Source of the DNA: Hippopus hippopus
Lineage: Eukaryota; Mollusca; Bivalvia; Cardiida; Cardiidae
Assembly (NCBI GenBank): GCA_946811185.2
Contig: OX328103.1
Span: 3,972,132-4,036,131, forward strand
Length of the DNA stretch: 64,000 bases
Direction: 5' to 3'
Both the position numbers and the translations under genes were made by a program. The notes below the pieces were generated by a model. The model was not told where the DNA came from, searched no databases, and was given only the letters and a program-made list of their open reading frames with translations. Shown here piece by piece: positions 51,056-60,894 of this stretch. Within the stretch, counting starts at the first letter, position 1, and each line of letters begins with the position of its first letter.

Positions 51056-51316
51056 AAATGCGTGCTGAATATGGGAAAAGGGTTGAAAATATTTAAGACA
51101 TGATGTTCAGATATTAAAACAGCTTTGAAGGCATGATTTGTGAAGCAATCAGAGTGCAGTAAATCGAGGCAGATTTTATGAAGGATTTTTTGTAACCAGT
51201 TGCCGAGGTTATTTCACGGCTGTGATGTGACTTCAAATTAGGGAAATTTATTATATCAGATCACCTGAGCAAGTGAACCGTGTCTGTAACCCTTTTCTCT
51301 AGTTCTTTTTCTTACA
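51056..51316. other. No recognised feature
   Basis: No repeat match. A CTTTTTCTTACAG tract near 51306-51318 resembles a splice acceptor, but it runs straight into an A copy. Confidence 0.4.
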
Positions 51317-51724
51317 GCCTTTTACCACATAATCCCAACTTTAACTCTTTACCAGACGACAAAATTTTAGACTGTTCCAAATTGAAAGCATTAGCAAGCG
51401 ACAAAATTAAAGTGGGCTCAAAAATTGAAATTTGTTTTGGGAAGGGTAGAAAACATTGTGGGAAAAGGAGAAAATGCTGGTTACCAGCATTTTCTCCTTT
51501 TCCCACAATATTTTCAAAAGGCTACTTTCACAGTCGTGAAAACTAGGGATTGGTAAAGAGTAACAATCCTGAGGAAGAAACCTTTTGAAAACATGGTTAG
51601 AAAAGGAGAAAATACTGTTAACCACAATGTTTTCTTTCAAGAGCAAATTTTAAGGTTTGAGCCACATTTGTCGTCTCCATATACTTTAAATTTGGACAAG
51701 ATTTTGTTGTGTGGTGTAAGTTAA
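51317..51724 (-). mobile_element. A MITE hosting another A in its L arm
   Basis: CCTTTTACCACATAATCCCAACTT fragment read as two 12-base halves (51318-51341), insert, then AACAATCCTGAGGAAGAAAC, a short core and R end GTGTGGTGTAAGTTAA. Confidence 0.82.
51341..51563 (+). mobile_element. A MITE inserted in an A MITE
   Basis: TTAACTCTTTACCAGACGAC to GATTGGTAAAGAGTAA. Inserted at the host's GTTTTAACGACC site. Perfect core except one base (ACAATATTTTC). Confidence 0.9.
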
Positions 51725-51793
51725 CATCCTTGAGGAAGAAAAGTTTTGAAAACATTGTGGGAAAAGAAAAATGCTAGTAACCAGCATATCTGG
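51721..51793 (-). mobile_element. A MITE left fragment
   Basis: TTAACATCCTTGAGGAAGAA, first arm, GGTAACCAGCAT. Shares TTAA 51721-51724. Confidence 0.65.
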
Positions 51794-51825
51794 ACTATGC
51801 ATGATGGTAGCTCTTTTATTAGTTC

Positions 51826-52565
51826 AAGTGACACAGTGTGTATTTTATTTAGCTATGTGACAGAGTACCTGTTTATTCTGTAATCTGACAGAGCATCAGT
51901 CCTGTTTTATTTTGCTATGTGACAGAGTACCTCCTCGTTTATGTGACAGAATACCTGTTTATGTTTATTCTGTAATCTGTTACCTTTGTTTATGTGACAA
52001 AATACCTCTGTTCATGTGACGAAATACACATTATCTTTGTTTATGTGACAGAGTACCTGTTATATTTGTTTATGTGACAGAGTACCTGTTTATTCACTTA
52101 TCTGACAGAGCACTAGTCCTGTTTTATTTTGCTATATGACAGAGTACCTGTTCATGCGGTTTTGTGACAGAGTTTCTGTTGTCTTTAGTTATGTGACAGA
52201 GTACCTGTTATCTATAGCTATGTAACAGAGTACCTGTTGTCTTTAGTTATGTGACATAGTAGCTTTGTCTTTTTTATGTGACAGGGTACTTGTTGTCTTT
52301 AGTTAAGTGACAGAATACCTGTTGTCTTTAGTTATGTGACAGAGTACTTGTTGTCTTTATTTATGTGACAGGGTACCTGTTCTTTTTAGTTATATGACAA
52401 ATTACCTGTAGTTATGTGACAGAATACCAGCTGATGTCTTTATCTGACAGAGTACCTGTTGTCTTTAGTTATGTGGCAGAGTACCTGTTGTCTTTAATTA
52501 TGTGACAACTATCATTAGTTGTGTCAAAGTACTTTCTGTCTTAAATTATGTGACAAAGTAATAAG
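51826..52565. repeat. 29-bp minisatellite
   Basis: About 25 units of TTATGTGACAGAGTACCTGT plus TGTCTTTAG, with unit lengths from about 22 to 45. Most regular at 52150-52500. Confidence 0.92.
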
Positions 52566-52674
52566 AAAAAGCTGTTTTTTTGAGAGACAATAACAATAAA
52601 ACAACTTTATGAGATACTTTTAAGTCTAGTGAAAGAATTCATCATCAAACATTAACTGTATTGACTCTATTAAT

Positions 52675-52800
52675 GTGGGAAAGCAGCCAGTTCCTTTGTC
52701 AAGAATATTGTATCAGTATTTTAGGTAACAAAAATACCAGAATCACCAAAGAAGATGAACTGACCCAGTGACTTGAATTGAAAGACTGTCGAAATTAGCA
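52675..52800 (+). mobile_element. S1 SINE, decayed
   Basis: TGTGGGAAAGCAGCCAGTTC, AAGAATATTGTATCAGTATT, GATGAACTGACCCAGTGAC. Confidence 0.55.
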
Positions 52801-52937
52801 TAGAACCCTTTTGGTCTAAAGACCTTTGACAAAGAGCAGAACATGTCAGTTCAAGACATTTAGAAATTGAATTAATTAACCAGTTTTGCATGTTGAGACA
52901 TAATTACATTCCTGGTCGAGGTGGAGGGTATACTGCT

Positions 52938-53422
52938 TTAACTCTTCACCAAACAACAAAGTTTTAGACTTGGCCAAATTGAAAGCCTTAATAGACAATA
53001 AATTAGATGAGATTTGTTTTCAAAATGGTTGAAAACATTGTTGGAAAAGGAGAAAATGCTGGTTACCAGCATTTTCTCCTTTTCCCACAATGTTTTCAAA
53101 AGGTTTTTCTTCATTAAAACACAGGCTTATTATCCCCGCCGAAGGCGGAGGGATATAGTTTTAGCGTTATCTGTCCATCAGTCAGTCTGTCTGTGTGTCC
53201 GTCCGGGACAATATCTCCAATACCATTGGACGGAATTTCGTGAGACTTTATATGTGTGTACAATAACCTATTCGGCCAATATAGTTTTTTTTTTTTTTTG
53301 ATTCGATGCAAAATGGCAGACTGGGAGCGATTTTGCGTTACACAGTGGCGTAAATTTTTGGAAAGGTCTTTTTTTGGCGGGGGATATCATTTCAACGAAA
53401 TTGCTTGTTTGGTAAAGGGTTT
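52938..53422 (+). mobile_element. A MITE split by H4
   Basis: TTAACTCTTCACCAAACAAC, core (GTTGGAAAAGG / CCTTTTCCCAC), L arm cut at ACACAGGCTTATT and resumed GTTTGGTAAAGGGTTT. Confidence 0.87.
53130..53408 (+). mobile_element. H4 Helitron-like element
   Basis: TATCCCCGCCGAAGGCGGAG, GTCC/GTCT tract, TCTCCAATACCATTGGACGG (itself a small hairpin), GGCGGGGGATATCATTTCAA, end AATTGCTTGTT. Confidence 0.75.
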
Positions 53423-54431
53423 GTGTTTTTCAATGTGTCAAGTACATCAAATATGAGGTACATTGGTAGGAAGGAGTTTAACGTGTGAATTTATGGAATA
53501 AATTATGGAGATGAAGCGGTGAAATAATAATTACTAAATGTAAATGTCCCATTTATCATTTAGAAGACATTTAAGACAATATTTTGTAAAGGGTAAGCAC
53601 TGCTTTTGAGAACACATATCATCAAATAGTTAAACTCAGGCTCTATAACTTATGATATCAATTGCTGTCAACAATTGCTACCTAGTAATCTTAAATAGAG
53701 AATATTTGGTTTTTTTCGGTGAAAGATTGAAATTTATTTCATCTCGTGAACATCATCGGTAATATTTTCACTCGTGAAAATATTACCAATAATGTTCACT
53801 TGATCAAATAAATTTCAATCTTTCACCAAGAAAAAACATAAAAATCATTTTATTTCATGCTTCTAACACCTTTTTTGGGGAGGACTTACATCAAAAACAT
53901 CAAAACCCAATACAGTTGTTTTCAGTAATTTCCCGTGGCCAACCCCCTCTGCATAACTACACATAACAATATTACGTAAAGTGCGAGAAATGTAAGGTAA
54001 ATTACGTCATATTTCCATCTGGTTGAATGGCATGTTCTGTTTACCTAGGTAACTAGTGCGCGGGAACTTCTGTTTCCGCCTTCAACTGAAGAGTTAGAAA
54101 ATAAAATTGATATTTTTCAGTGGTCTTAACCATGAAATATCAAATGATATTCACCGTTATTTCTCGATAAACTACTGAAAAGCATAAAATAAACATCTTT
54201 ACTTGTTTTCAACCAGTTTTCAATCCATTTCATCTTTATTTTATTAAAGTATAATCATTCTTTGTATCTTCATGCCAAATGTTGCCCCTGACAGATGCAA
54301 GGTTACACAGATTACAATAGATAGAAATGCAATTCATTATCTTGAGATGGTGAGCACAGCCGTTATATTTTCTCTAGTTTGAAAGCATTTGGCCTAATTG
54401 TAATTGTAATGTTTGTTGCATGGTTTGAATG
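53423..54431. other. Low-repeat stretch
   Basis: Apart from the F hairpin, no family member is recognised in about 1 kb. No convincing exon on either strand. One of the least transposon-rich parts of the window. Confidence 0.45.
53709..53837. mobile_element. F foldback hairpin
   Basis: Arms of about 62 bp: TTTTTTTCGGTGAAAGATTG, AAATTTATTTCATCTCGTGA, GGTAATATTTTCAC against GTGAAAATATTACC ... CAATCTTTCACCAAGAAAAA. Confidence 0.85.
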
Positions 54432-54484
54432 ATTTTTAGGTATTAGCCAGTGGAACGATACAGGGCCATCATGGCCCTCTTGTT
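54432..54484 (+). mobile_element. H3 element 3' end
   Basis: GTGGAACGATACAGGGCCAT, hairpin GGGCCATCATGGCCC, end CTCTTGTTT. Its 5' part is not recognisable. Confidence 0.55.
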
Positions 54485-54499
54485 TCTCTCTGGCTGTGA

Positions 54500-54625
54500 A
54501 GATGTATCTTTAACCAGTACTTGTGCTGTGATGACTAAAGATTGACCCCACTCATCAAGGGATTTGAACTCAGAATGTGTAACGTGAGAGGCCCATACTG
54601 TACACCAGTAACTTCCACAGATGTT
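54500..54625 (-). mobile_element. Possible decayed SINE head
   Basis: Reverse strand has GAGTTCAAATCCCTTGATGA (B-box like) and TACTGGTGTACAGTATGGGC. No body match. Confidence 0.35.
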
Positions 54626-54691
54626 CCGGTACTCAAATCAAACCAAGTTAGATAATATGCATAGGAATTTTACTTGTTCTTGAAAAGTAAA

Positions 54692-55133
54692 TTGACCCTT
54701 TAACAGGTAATCCTGTATTCATGACCTAGAGAAAGAGACCTTTCAAAAGTATTATAGGAACAGCAGAAAATGTTGGTAATCAGCATTTTTTCCTATTGTC
54801 CCACAGTACTTTCTTTTCAAAGACAACTTCTATTATAAGAGCCACATTTGATTTGTCATCTGTGTCTGCTTTAACTCTTTACTAAATAATAAAATTTTGG
54901 ACACAAACAAATTGAAAGTGTTTGCAGATGACAAATTTAATGTATTTTAAATGATCATTTCTGTCGTTGACAGCATAGAAAACATTGTGGGAAAAGGAGA
55001 AAATGCTGGCTCCCAGCATTTTCTCCTTTGCCCCACAATATTTTCAAAAGCCTTCTCTTTTAGATCGTTGAAATTCCAGATTGTGTGGTAAAGGGTTAAA
55101 CATGGACAAGCCAAAGTTTTGTTGTCTAGTAAA
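54692..55133 (-). mobile_element. A MITE hosting another A
   Basis: 54692-54874 (TGACCCTTTAACAGGTAATC, core, TTTGTCATCTGTGTCTGCTT) and 55100-55133 (ACATGGACAAGCCAAAGTTT to GTCTAGTAAAG). Confidence 0.85.
54871..55099 (+). mobile_element. A MITE inserted in an A MITE
   Basis: 229 bp, TTAACTCTTTACTAAATAAT to GTGTGGTAAAGGGTTAA, TTAA at both edges. Confidence 0.92.
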
Positions 55134-55405
55134 GAAAGAATTCTTTAAAATTGCTATGTGCATATCATTTCGCAAAGGTTGAGTTTGAATATTTTGGGTT
55201 GAAAGAGAACACTAACAAGGTTCCTTAAATTTTTGTTACATCAGGCATCATAAAGCATCTGATTATTTCTACGTAGGTAATAAATGAATATATCTGATGC
55301 CAAAACTTATCAAAATATCAAAGAATTCTGAAATTATGAACTATATAACATAATAAAATGGAGATGTTTTATTTAGGTAGATAATGCCGGAAGAATTAGT
55401 ATTAG
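55134..55405. other. No recognised feature
   Basis: No family match. Confidence 0.4.
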
Positions 55406-55692
55406 TTTTTAGCTCAGTTGTTATTGAAGAAAATTATCGAGGTAATGTCAAAGCCCTGTGGTCATATGCGTTGTCATCGTTTGATATTTTGTAATATCTC
55501 TGTCATTACTGAAGATATCTACCTCAAACTCAGACAAACTTGTTAACTATCAAAAGGGGAACCCATACAACAAGGGCAAGTAACCATCAAAGTATTTTTG
55601 ACACAGTTATGCTCCTTTGTTCTCATTGAATTTTCACTTAAAATGAAGTAACTGCAGCCGAGCGTTTGCATCCACATGCTATGTTCTTGTAT
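55406..55692 (+). mobile_element. H2 Helitron-like element, short form
   Basis: TTTTTAGCTCAGTTGTTATT, TTTGTAATATCTCTGTCATT, GGGGAACCCATACAACAAGG, GCAGCCGAGCGTTTGCATCC, ATGTTCTTGT. GTATTAGT occurs on both sides, possibly by chance. Confidence 0.65.
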
Positions 55693-55716
55693 TAGTCAAA
55701 GGGTTCTAACTTGTTG

Positions 55717-55948
55717 ATTGAATGGAATCATGCCATTTTAAACATCATTTCAAGCATTATAATGAAAATAATCAGTGTCACCTCATTGATTCAGGTCTGT
55801 CCTGTGTTTCACCTGTATGCTAGGGTTACCCAAGGACACTCCTAGGAAAAGACCCAGGGCGTCAAGTGAGGATCTCAAGAGAGGATCACATTGGCATCCT
55901 TTAGGTGTCAAGTCTTATGCCTTCATCACTGAGCCATACAGGATCCCT
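55717..55948 (-). mobile_element. S3 SINE
   Basis: Tail first: TTGATTGAATGGAATCATGC, CATTTTAAACATCATTTCA, CCAAGGACACTCCTAGG, then the reversed head ATCACTGAGCCATACAGGAT. Confidence 0.7.
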
Positions 55949-56158
55949 ATTTTATCATCTCTGTATTATTATGCCAGGTGACCCCCAAAGTCCTGAAACT
56001 CTTTTCCAAACAATCCCCAGTTTTAATGACCTGTAGAAAAAAGATTTTTGAAACATTGTGGGAAAAAGGAGAAAATGCTGGTAAACAGTATTTACATTTT
56101 CCCATTTATCTTTCCTGCCAATCCTGAAAAAGAAAGATTTTGAGTGATGTACCTAGTA

Positions 56159-56355
56159 GGTCTGTATTCACCAGCCATTCTTAAGAACGTTCTTGGTATT
56201 ATTCTTCCAGATTTCCTGACTGTGAAAGTAACAGAACTTCTGATTGGCTAAACCAAATGGTTTAGCCAGTCAGGAGTTCTGTTACTTTCACATTGACAAA
56301 ATTCTGAAGAAAAAGACTAAGAATGTTCTTTTGAATGGTTGCTGAATACGGACCC
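56159..56355. mobile_element. C foldback MITE
   Basis: GGTCTGTATTCACCAGCCAT ... TGGTTGCTGAATACGGACCC, centre GGCTAAACCAAATGGTTTAGCC. Confidence 0.88.
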
Positions 56356-56357
56356 TG

Positions 56358-56625
56358 CAGGACTTGAGAACAGGAGTCATCGGATCTCCGACTTGGCCAA
56401 TTTCTTTCTGAGGATTGATGAATTAGTCATTGCGACAGGATTCATTCCTCTTTCACCACTGACCATTGTTTTGAAGATGATCATGTTTGAAAGCAGCCAG
56501 TGGCTTATAAAGAATATTGTGCAGGGTACTGGTGAAAGAAACTCCAGGAAACCATGTATAGGTGCACTGGCAGCCACAATATAACTGAAATAGTGTTGGA
56601 AATGGATTTAAACACCACACATTCA
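56358..56625 (+). mobile_element. S1 SINE, head partly lost
   Basis: GCAGGACTTGAGAACAGGAG, CTTGGCCAATTTCTTTCTGA, CATTGCGACAGGATTCATTC, tail AACTGAAATAGTGTTGGAAA and AAACACCACACATTC. Confidence 0.85.
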
Positions 56626-56684
56626 AATTGGTAGTGCTTTCAATTTGAACAAGTCTAAAATTTTGTCAGTGGATAGAGAGTTAA

Positions 56685-57274
56685 GAAGAAGATTGCAGAA
56701 GACAGACAAAAAAAGGTCTATCACATGAGAGTTGGTCATTATTACTTTATATGCTGTAGATATAGTGGAAAGTAATTAATGAATTACGCAACACTGAGAG
56801 ACATTTGCCATTAGTTTCTGTTTTCCTTGCGGAAAGACATTATTTTTTCTGCACCACACAGACTGACACAGTAACATTTTCACATTATTGACCTTGTTGC
56901 ACCTTTTCTTCGAAATCAACATGACCCGGTCTTTTCTCCCCTTTTCCTTCATATAGACACAATTTGAAGTATGCCTCTATAGACTATAGAAATAAATGCA
57001 GCAAAAAATCAGCTTCGTGTATCATTCTGTAAATTTTGACTTGATTTACACTTTTGAGACAAGGTCCTCCAAGCATTTCCTCCCGCCCATAATTTTTTTT
57101 TGTTTTGCAGAGGATGCTTTTGAAAATATTGCTGAAGGATGATTGCAGGTCTTTTATGCAATTTTCACTATTACTGAAGTCACATCACAGCAACAGATCA
57201 CATGTTCATATAATAACTACGTCCTAGGTTTCCCCTATGCTAGGCTGGTGCTCTGAATAGTCTCAATAATTGTG
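56685..57274. other. Low-repeat stretch
   Basis: No family match. CATCACAGCAACAGATCACATGTTCATAT-like sequence (57180-57212) resembles the interior of the SINE fragment at 57900-57968. Confidence 0.4.
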
Positions 57275-57507
57275 TAGTTTAAAAACTCAGGATTGTATCA
57301 TAAAGGGTTAAACAAACATAAAGAAGAAAGTTTTGAAATCGTTTTGAAGAAAGGAAAAAATGCTGGTGGTAACCAGCATTTCGTCCTTTTCTTAAGATGT
57401 TTTCTATCTTCAACAAGACAAATTTTGTGGGTTTAGACTCATCTAATTTGTTGTCTGCAAATGCTTTCAATTTGCTGAGGTCTAAAATGTCGTCTGGTAT
57501 AGAGTCG
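57275..57507 (-). mobile_element. A MITE preceded by an L-end remnant
   Basis: 57275-57311 is a + L end (AACTCAGGATTGTATCATAA to AAAGGGTTAA). A - copy then starts on the same TTAA with a diverged core (GCTGGTGGTAACCAGC). Confidence 0.78.
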
Positions 57508-57743
57508 GAGTAAAAAAAAATAGCAAGGATGGCTGGTCTTAATGAAATGTTGGGGATTTAGCCTTGACTGGCTTGTCAGATTGTGCAGATATCTGCCTTT
57601 GATCTTTTAAAAAGTTTAAAGATGACAGATTTTTCAATACATTATAAATATTTAACGGACATAAATATTTCGCATATTTCATCTCCTTCACGGTAATAAT
57701 GATGTATTACATTCTCTCCATCGTTTTTCTTTTTTAATTTCCA

Positions 57744-57768
57744 GGGGGGGGGGGGGGGGGGGGGGGGG
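57744..57768. repeat. 25-base G run
   Basis: Uninterrupted G25. The length in an assembly is unreliable, and such runs can form G-quadruplexes. Confidence 0.9.
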
Positions 57769-57802
57769 ACTGGAAGTCCAAGGTGGAATAGTCAAAGATA
57801 AG

Positions 57803-58015
57803 TTTCATTCTTTACAGAAGGATTAAATTCTGGACTGGTCCATATTCAAAGCATTTGCAGAAGACAAAAAAATTGTACTCATATAATGGAATTTATGAAG
57901 TGAATGGTGTTTTATGCCACTTTCAACATTATTTCAGTCATTTCACAGCAACAGCTCACATATTCATATGAGAAAGGGCAGAAAACATTGTTGGAAAAGG
58001 AGAAAATGCTGTATA
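57803..58015 (+). mobile_element. A MITE split by a SINE tail
   Basis: R arm TTCTTTACAGAAGGATTAAA and GCATTTGCAGAAGACAAAAA, insert, then GGCAGAAAACATTGTTGGAA. Lost after AAATGCTGTATACT. Confidence 0.7.
57900..57968 (-). mobile_element. S1-type SINE tail
   Basis: GTGAATGGTGTTTTATGCCA, CTTTCAACATTATTTCAGTC is the reverse of the SINE 3' end. Confidence 0.65.
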
Positions 58016-58071
58016 CTATAATTGGTCTATTGTTGTTGATGTTGTGAAATAAACTTTCAGATTTGATTTTC

Positions 58072-58162
58072 TCAACCTTTCACAACACAATTTTATGTTT
58101 TAAAGACCCTGAAGAAGAAGAGGCCATTGTGAAAAATGCCATATTTGCTTGTAATGAGTTAA
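58072..58162 (-). mobile_element. A MITE, core deleted
   Basis: CTTTCACAACACAATTTTAT, AGACCCTGAAGAAGAAG, AATGCC, end TTGTAATGAGTTAA. Confidence 0.6.
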
Positions 58163-58286
58163 CCCTTTACCACACAACTCCAAGTTTTAACAATCCTGAG
58201 GAATAAGGCTTTGAAAACATTGTGGGAACAGGAGAAAATGCTGGTAGCCAGCATTTTCTCCTTTTCCCACAATGTTTTCAACCCTT
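58159..58286 (-). mobile_element. A MITE left half
   Basis: TTAACCCTTTACCACACAAC, full core (centre GGTAGCC), then switched to E6 sequence. Confidence 0.82.
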
Positions 58287-58408
58287 TTAGAATATCAAAG
58301 GACCATTCTATCTTGTGATTCGGCAAGTTGTTTGACAAAATGGATTGATTGTATTGATCCATGATTATTATAAATATGATGACCTGCATTGTTTGATGCA
58401 TCATGGAG
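58287..58408 (-). mobile_element. E6 MITE fragment
   Basis: AAAGGACCATTCTATCTTG, TTTGACAAAATGGATTG, TTTGATGCATCATGGAGATG, the reverse of the E6 left portion at 32480-32590. Confidence 0.55.
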
Positions 58409-58578
58409 ATGGACAAAGTAAAATGTGACTCGAAAATTGAAATTTGTGTTTGGAAGGGTAGAAAACATGGTGAGAAAAGGAGAAAACACTGGTTACCAGC
58501 ATTCTTTCCATTTCCCACATTTTCAAAAGGCTTTTTTCTCAGGGTTGTTTAAAGTCTGGATTGTTTTGCAAATGGTTA
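58409..58578 (+). mobile_element. A MITE, R terminus missing
   Basis: GACAAAGTAAAATGTGACTC, core ACACTGGTTACCAGCA, L arm ending TTTGCAAATGGTTAA. Confidence 0.8.
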
Positions 58579-58795
58579 ATAGTGAGATCTCGTAATCAAA
58601 AACACGCTTTATATTGCACCTGAAGTATTTTTTGCTACAAAAAAAAATGAAATTTGCTTACTTTGTAGGCTGAGGGTTAAAGTTAAATTTATTGTAAATA
58701 AAGGATGAATTAGTTGAACACCCATAATAACAGAGAGGGGTTATAGGCAGGTGATAATTATGTAAACTATTTGTAATTTTCATGTCGTCGCCATG

Positions 58796-58982
58796 TTAAC
58801 CCTTCACCACACAATCCCAAATTTTATGGAAGCTTTTTGAAACCATTTTGGGAAAAAGAGAAAATACTGGTAACAACAATGCTTTGTACCCTTTTGTGGG
58901 CAAATTACTTCATTAAATTTTGAGTCTCATTTGACGTCCAGAAATATTTTGATTTGGACATGTCTGAAGTTTTATTCTATTA
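58796..58982 (-). mobile_element. A MITE, core second arm lost
   Basis: TTAACCCTTCACCACACAAT, first arm, GGTAACAACAATGCTTTG, R arm GACGTCCAGAAATATTTTG. Confidence 0.75.
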
Positions 58983-59127
58983 CAGCCTCCCAGTTAACAA
59001 ACCTAAGTCCATCTTTTTGCTGAGTTGAGCCTGAAAAGTTGTGCCAGCTCAGGATTTTGAGAATATTACTTTAGTCTGTTAATGTGAGTTAAATGCACCT
59101 GAAATAATTCAATCAACAGGAGTTGAA

Positions 59128-59325
59128 TGTGCAGTCTGATCTTGGATCTACACTGTCCGCTTACCTGAACCATTGAAGACAAAAGCAACCATCAAATAGC
59201 TGTATTTTGATATTATTTCTAGACTGTGTCCAATGGCGTTAATCGGCATTTGTAGAATTAATATCAGAGAGACTCAAAATAAGATTGCATGTTCTGTCCA
59301 GTCTGATCTTGATCAGCAAAATCAC
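59128..59325. mobile_element. Two B remnants
   Basis: Right half with GTGCAGTCTGATCTTGGATC and AAAAGCAACCATCAAATAGC, then a second palindrome remnant GATTGCATGTTCTGTCCAGT. Confidence 0.6.
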
Positions 59326-59376
59326 CCATAGCCACCTTTGGGAAAATGCTGAGACCTATTTATCATAGTTTTATAT

Positions 59377-59590
59377 TTAACTTTTAAAGTGCCAAATAAA
59401 CCCAAAGGACAGTTTCATTCTTAGTATGAGACCCAGATAATTACAATTTCGTGGCTTCCTCTAGTCTTTAGTATTTCAGCAAAGTGGACAGTGTAGATCA
59501 AAGATCAGACTGCACATTTTGTGCAGTCTGATCTTGATCTACACTGGCCACAAAGGCAATTATAGTCTTGAAAGGCCATTTAATGGTTAA
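59377..59590 (-). mobile_element. B MITE, long-arm type, intact
   Basis: 214 bp, TTAACTTTTAAAGTGCCAAA to GGCCATTTAATGGTTAA. Palindrome GTAGATCAAAGATCAGACTG / CAGTCTGATCTTGATCTAC. Confidence 0.88.
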
Positions 59591-59814
59591 TGTTTTGTTT
59601 TTCATCACTCTTTAACAGCAACCAAATTCCTACTATCCGTCCAAAATTTACCTAAAAAAACCCGGAAATAATGAACACATCAAGAAAAAGATAAATATCA
59701 AACAGCAAAAGTCAGAAAATTAATATAACTGCACTCAAACAATAATCCATTATTGTTATTATCAATCAACTCTTCGTTCATTATGATAAAAAACTCTCGA
59801 AGTACGAATTGGAA

Positions 59815-60052
59815 TGAGCAATCTTCTGTGAAAAAGGGGCATAGTACATCTGCAAAAAGTATCGACCCATGTCAACCTGCGCATTCTGCTATTTGTTAAT
59901 TTTATGCATGGTCAAGGACCATTCTACCTCCATATCCTGTCAATTGTCAGGCTAAATGGATTTTGTGGATCCGTAATTATGTGGTGTTGGGCTTAAAAGT
60001 ATATGATGCGTCTTAAAGATGCATTAAACCTCCTTTTGTCAGAGGACAGCAT
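59815..60052 (-). mobile_element. E6 MITE
   Basis: CTTCTGTGAAAAAGGGGCAT, TCTGCAAAAAGTATCGACCC, TTATGCATGGTCAAGGACCA, end GATGCATTAAACCTCCTTTT. Its GC hairpin is half deleted. Confidence 0.78.
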
Positions 60053-60061
60053 TCTCAGTTC

Positions 60062-60289
60062 TTAACCCTATACCACACAATCCCGACTTTTAACGACCCT
60101 GAGAATGAAGCCTTTTGAAAACATTGTGGGAAAAGGAGAAAATGCTGGTAACCAGCATTTTCTCCTTTTCCCACAATGTTTTCCACTGTTCCCAAAACAA
60201 CTTTAAAAAATTCCGTCTTTTTTTTTGTGTGTCTGCAAATGCTTTCAATTTAGACAAGTCTAAAATTTTGTTGTGTAGTAAAGAGTTAA
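60062..60289 (-). mobile_element. A MITE, perfect core
   Basis: 228 bp, TTAACCCTATACCACACAAT to GTGTAGTAAAGAGTTAA. Palindrome at 60116-60182 without a mismatch that I can see. Confidence 0.93.
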
Positions 60290-60344
60290 GATGCAGGTAT
60301 TAAAATTATGCACTTTCAAAGCTTTTTTAGTCAGAGTATCTGAC

Positions 60345-60457
60345 AAAGAAGAGGACAGTGTAAATCTAAGATCAGACTGCACAGTCTGTTGAGTCTGATC
60401 TTGATCTACACTGTTTGTATAAGCAATTTAATCAGGGTTCAGGGCTAGAGGGGTTTA
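60345..60457 (-). mobile_element. B MITE, partial
   Basis: GGACAGTGTAAATCTAAGAT, GAGTCTGATCTTGATCTACA, AGCAATTTAATCAGGGTTCA. Confidence 0.7.
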
Positions 60458-60554
60458 AAAATTTGAAATGAAACTAAATACTTTGATTTAAATTAAAAAT
60501 CAAAATGAGTAAAAAAAGAAATAAGGCAACGGTTTTAATCCTTGACAAATTCAG

Positions 60555-60784
60555 TTAACCCTTTATCACACGACAAATTTTTTAACTGGTCCAAATTGAA
60601 AGCATTTGCAGACGACAAATTAAAGGTGACTCAAAAATTGAAATTTGTTTTGGGAAGGGTAGAAAACATTGTGGAAAATGGAGAAAATGCTGGTTACCAG
60701 CATTTTCTCCTTTTCCCACAATGTTTTCAAAAGGCTTTTACATCAAGGTTGTTAAAACTTGTGATTGTGTGGTAAAAGAGTCAA
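60555..60784 (+). mobile_element. A MITE, full length
   Basis: TTAACCCTTTATCACACGAC to GTGTGGTAAAAGAGTCAA. Intact core with two mismatches in the first arm. Confidence 0.9.
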
Positions 60785-60894
60785 TTTGGACCCAAGTTTT
60801 GTTTAATTGCTAGTTTGGTATTGAAATGACTTGAAATTTGTGTGTTGAATTACTTTTGAATTATGCTTGAAAAGCGCAGCATTTTTTGTTACTC

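Larger units (their letters stand above)
55998..56684 (-). mobile_element. A MITE hosting a C MITE and a SINE
   Basis: AACTCTTTTCCAAACAATCC, first core arm, a damaged second arm. The R arm resumes at about 56626 with GTGCTTTCAATTTGAACAAG and ends GGATAGAGAGTTAA. Confidence 0.78.

Noticed and set aside
51826..52565. CRISPR or coding repeat in the 29-bp array
   Set aside because: Units are directly adjacent with no spacers, and length varies without keeping a frame.
55406..55692. 8-bp target-site duplication GTATTAGT around the H2 copy
   Set aside because: Not seen at other H elements, and the right copy overlaps the uncertain 3' end. Treated as coincidence until more copies are examined.
57744..57768. 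Telomere-like or regulatory G-rich element
   Set aside because: Pure G25 without a repeat unit. More likely slippage or an assembly-sensitive homopolymer, like the shorter G runs in A copies at 4361 and 9424.
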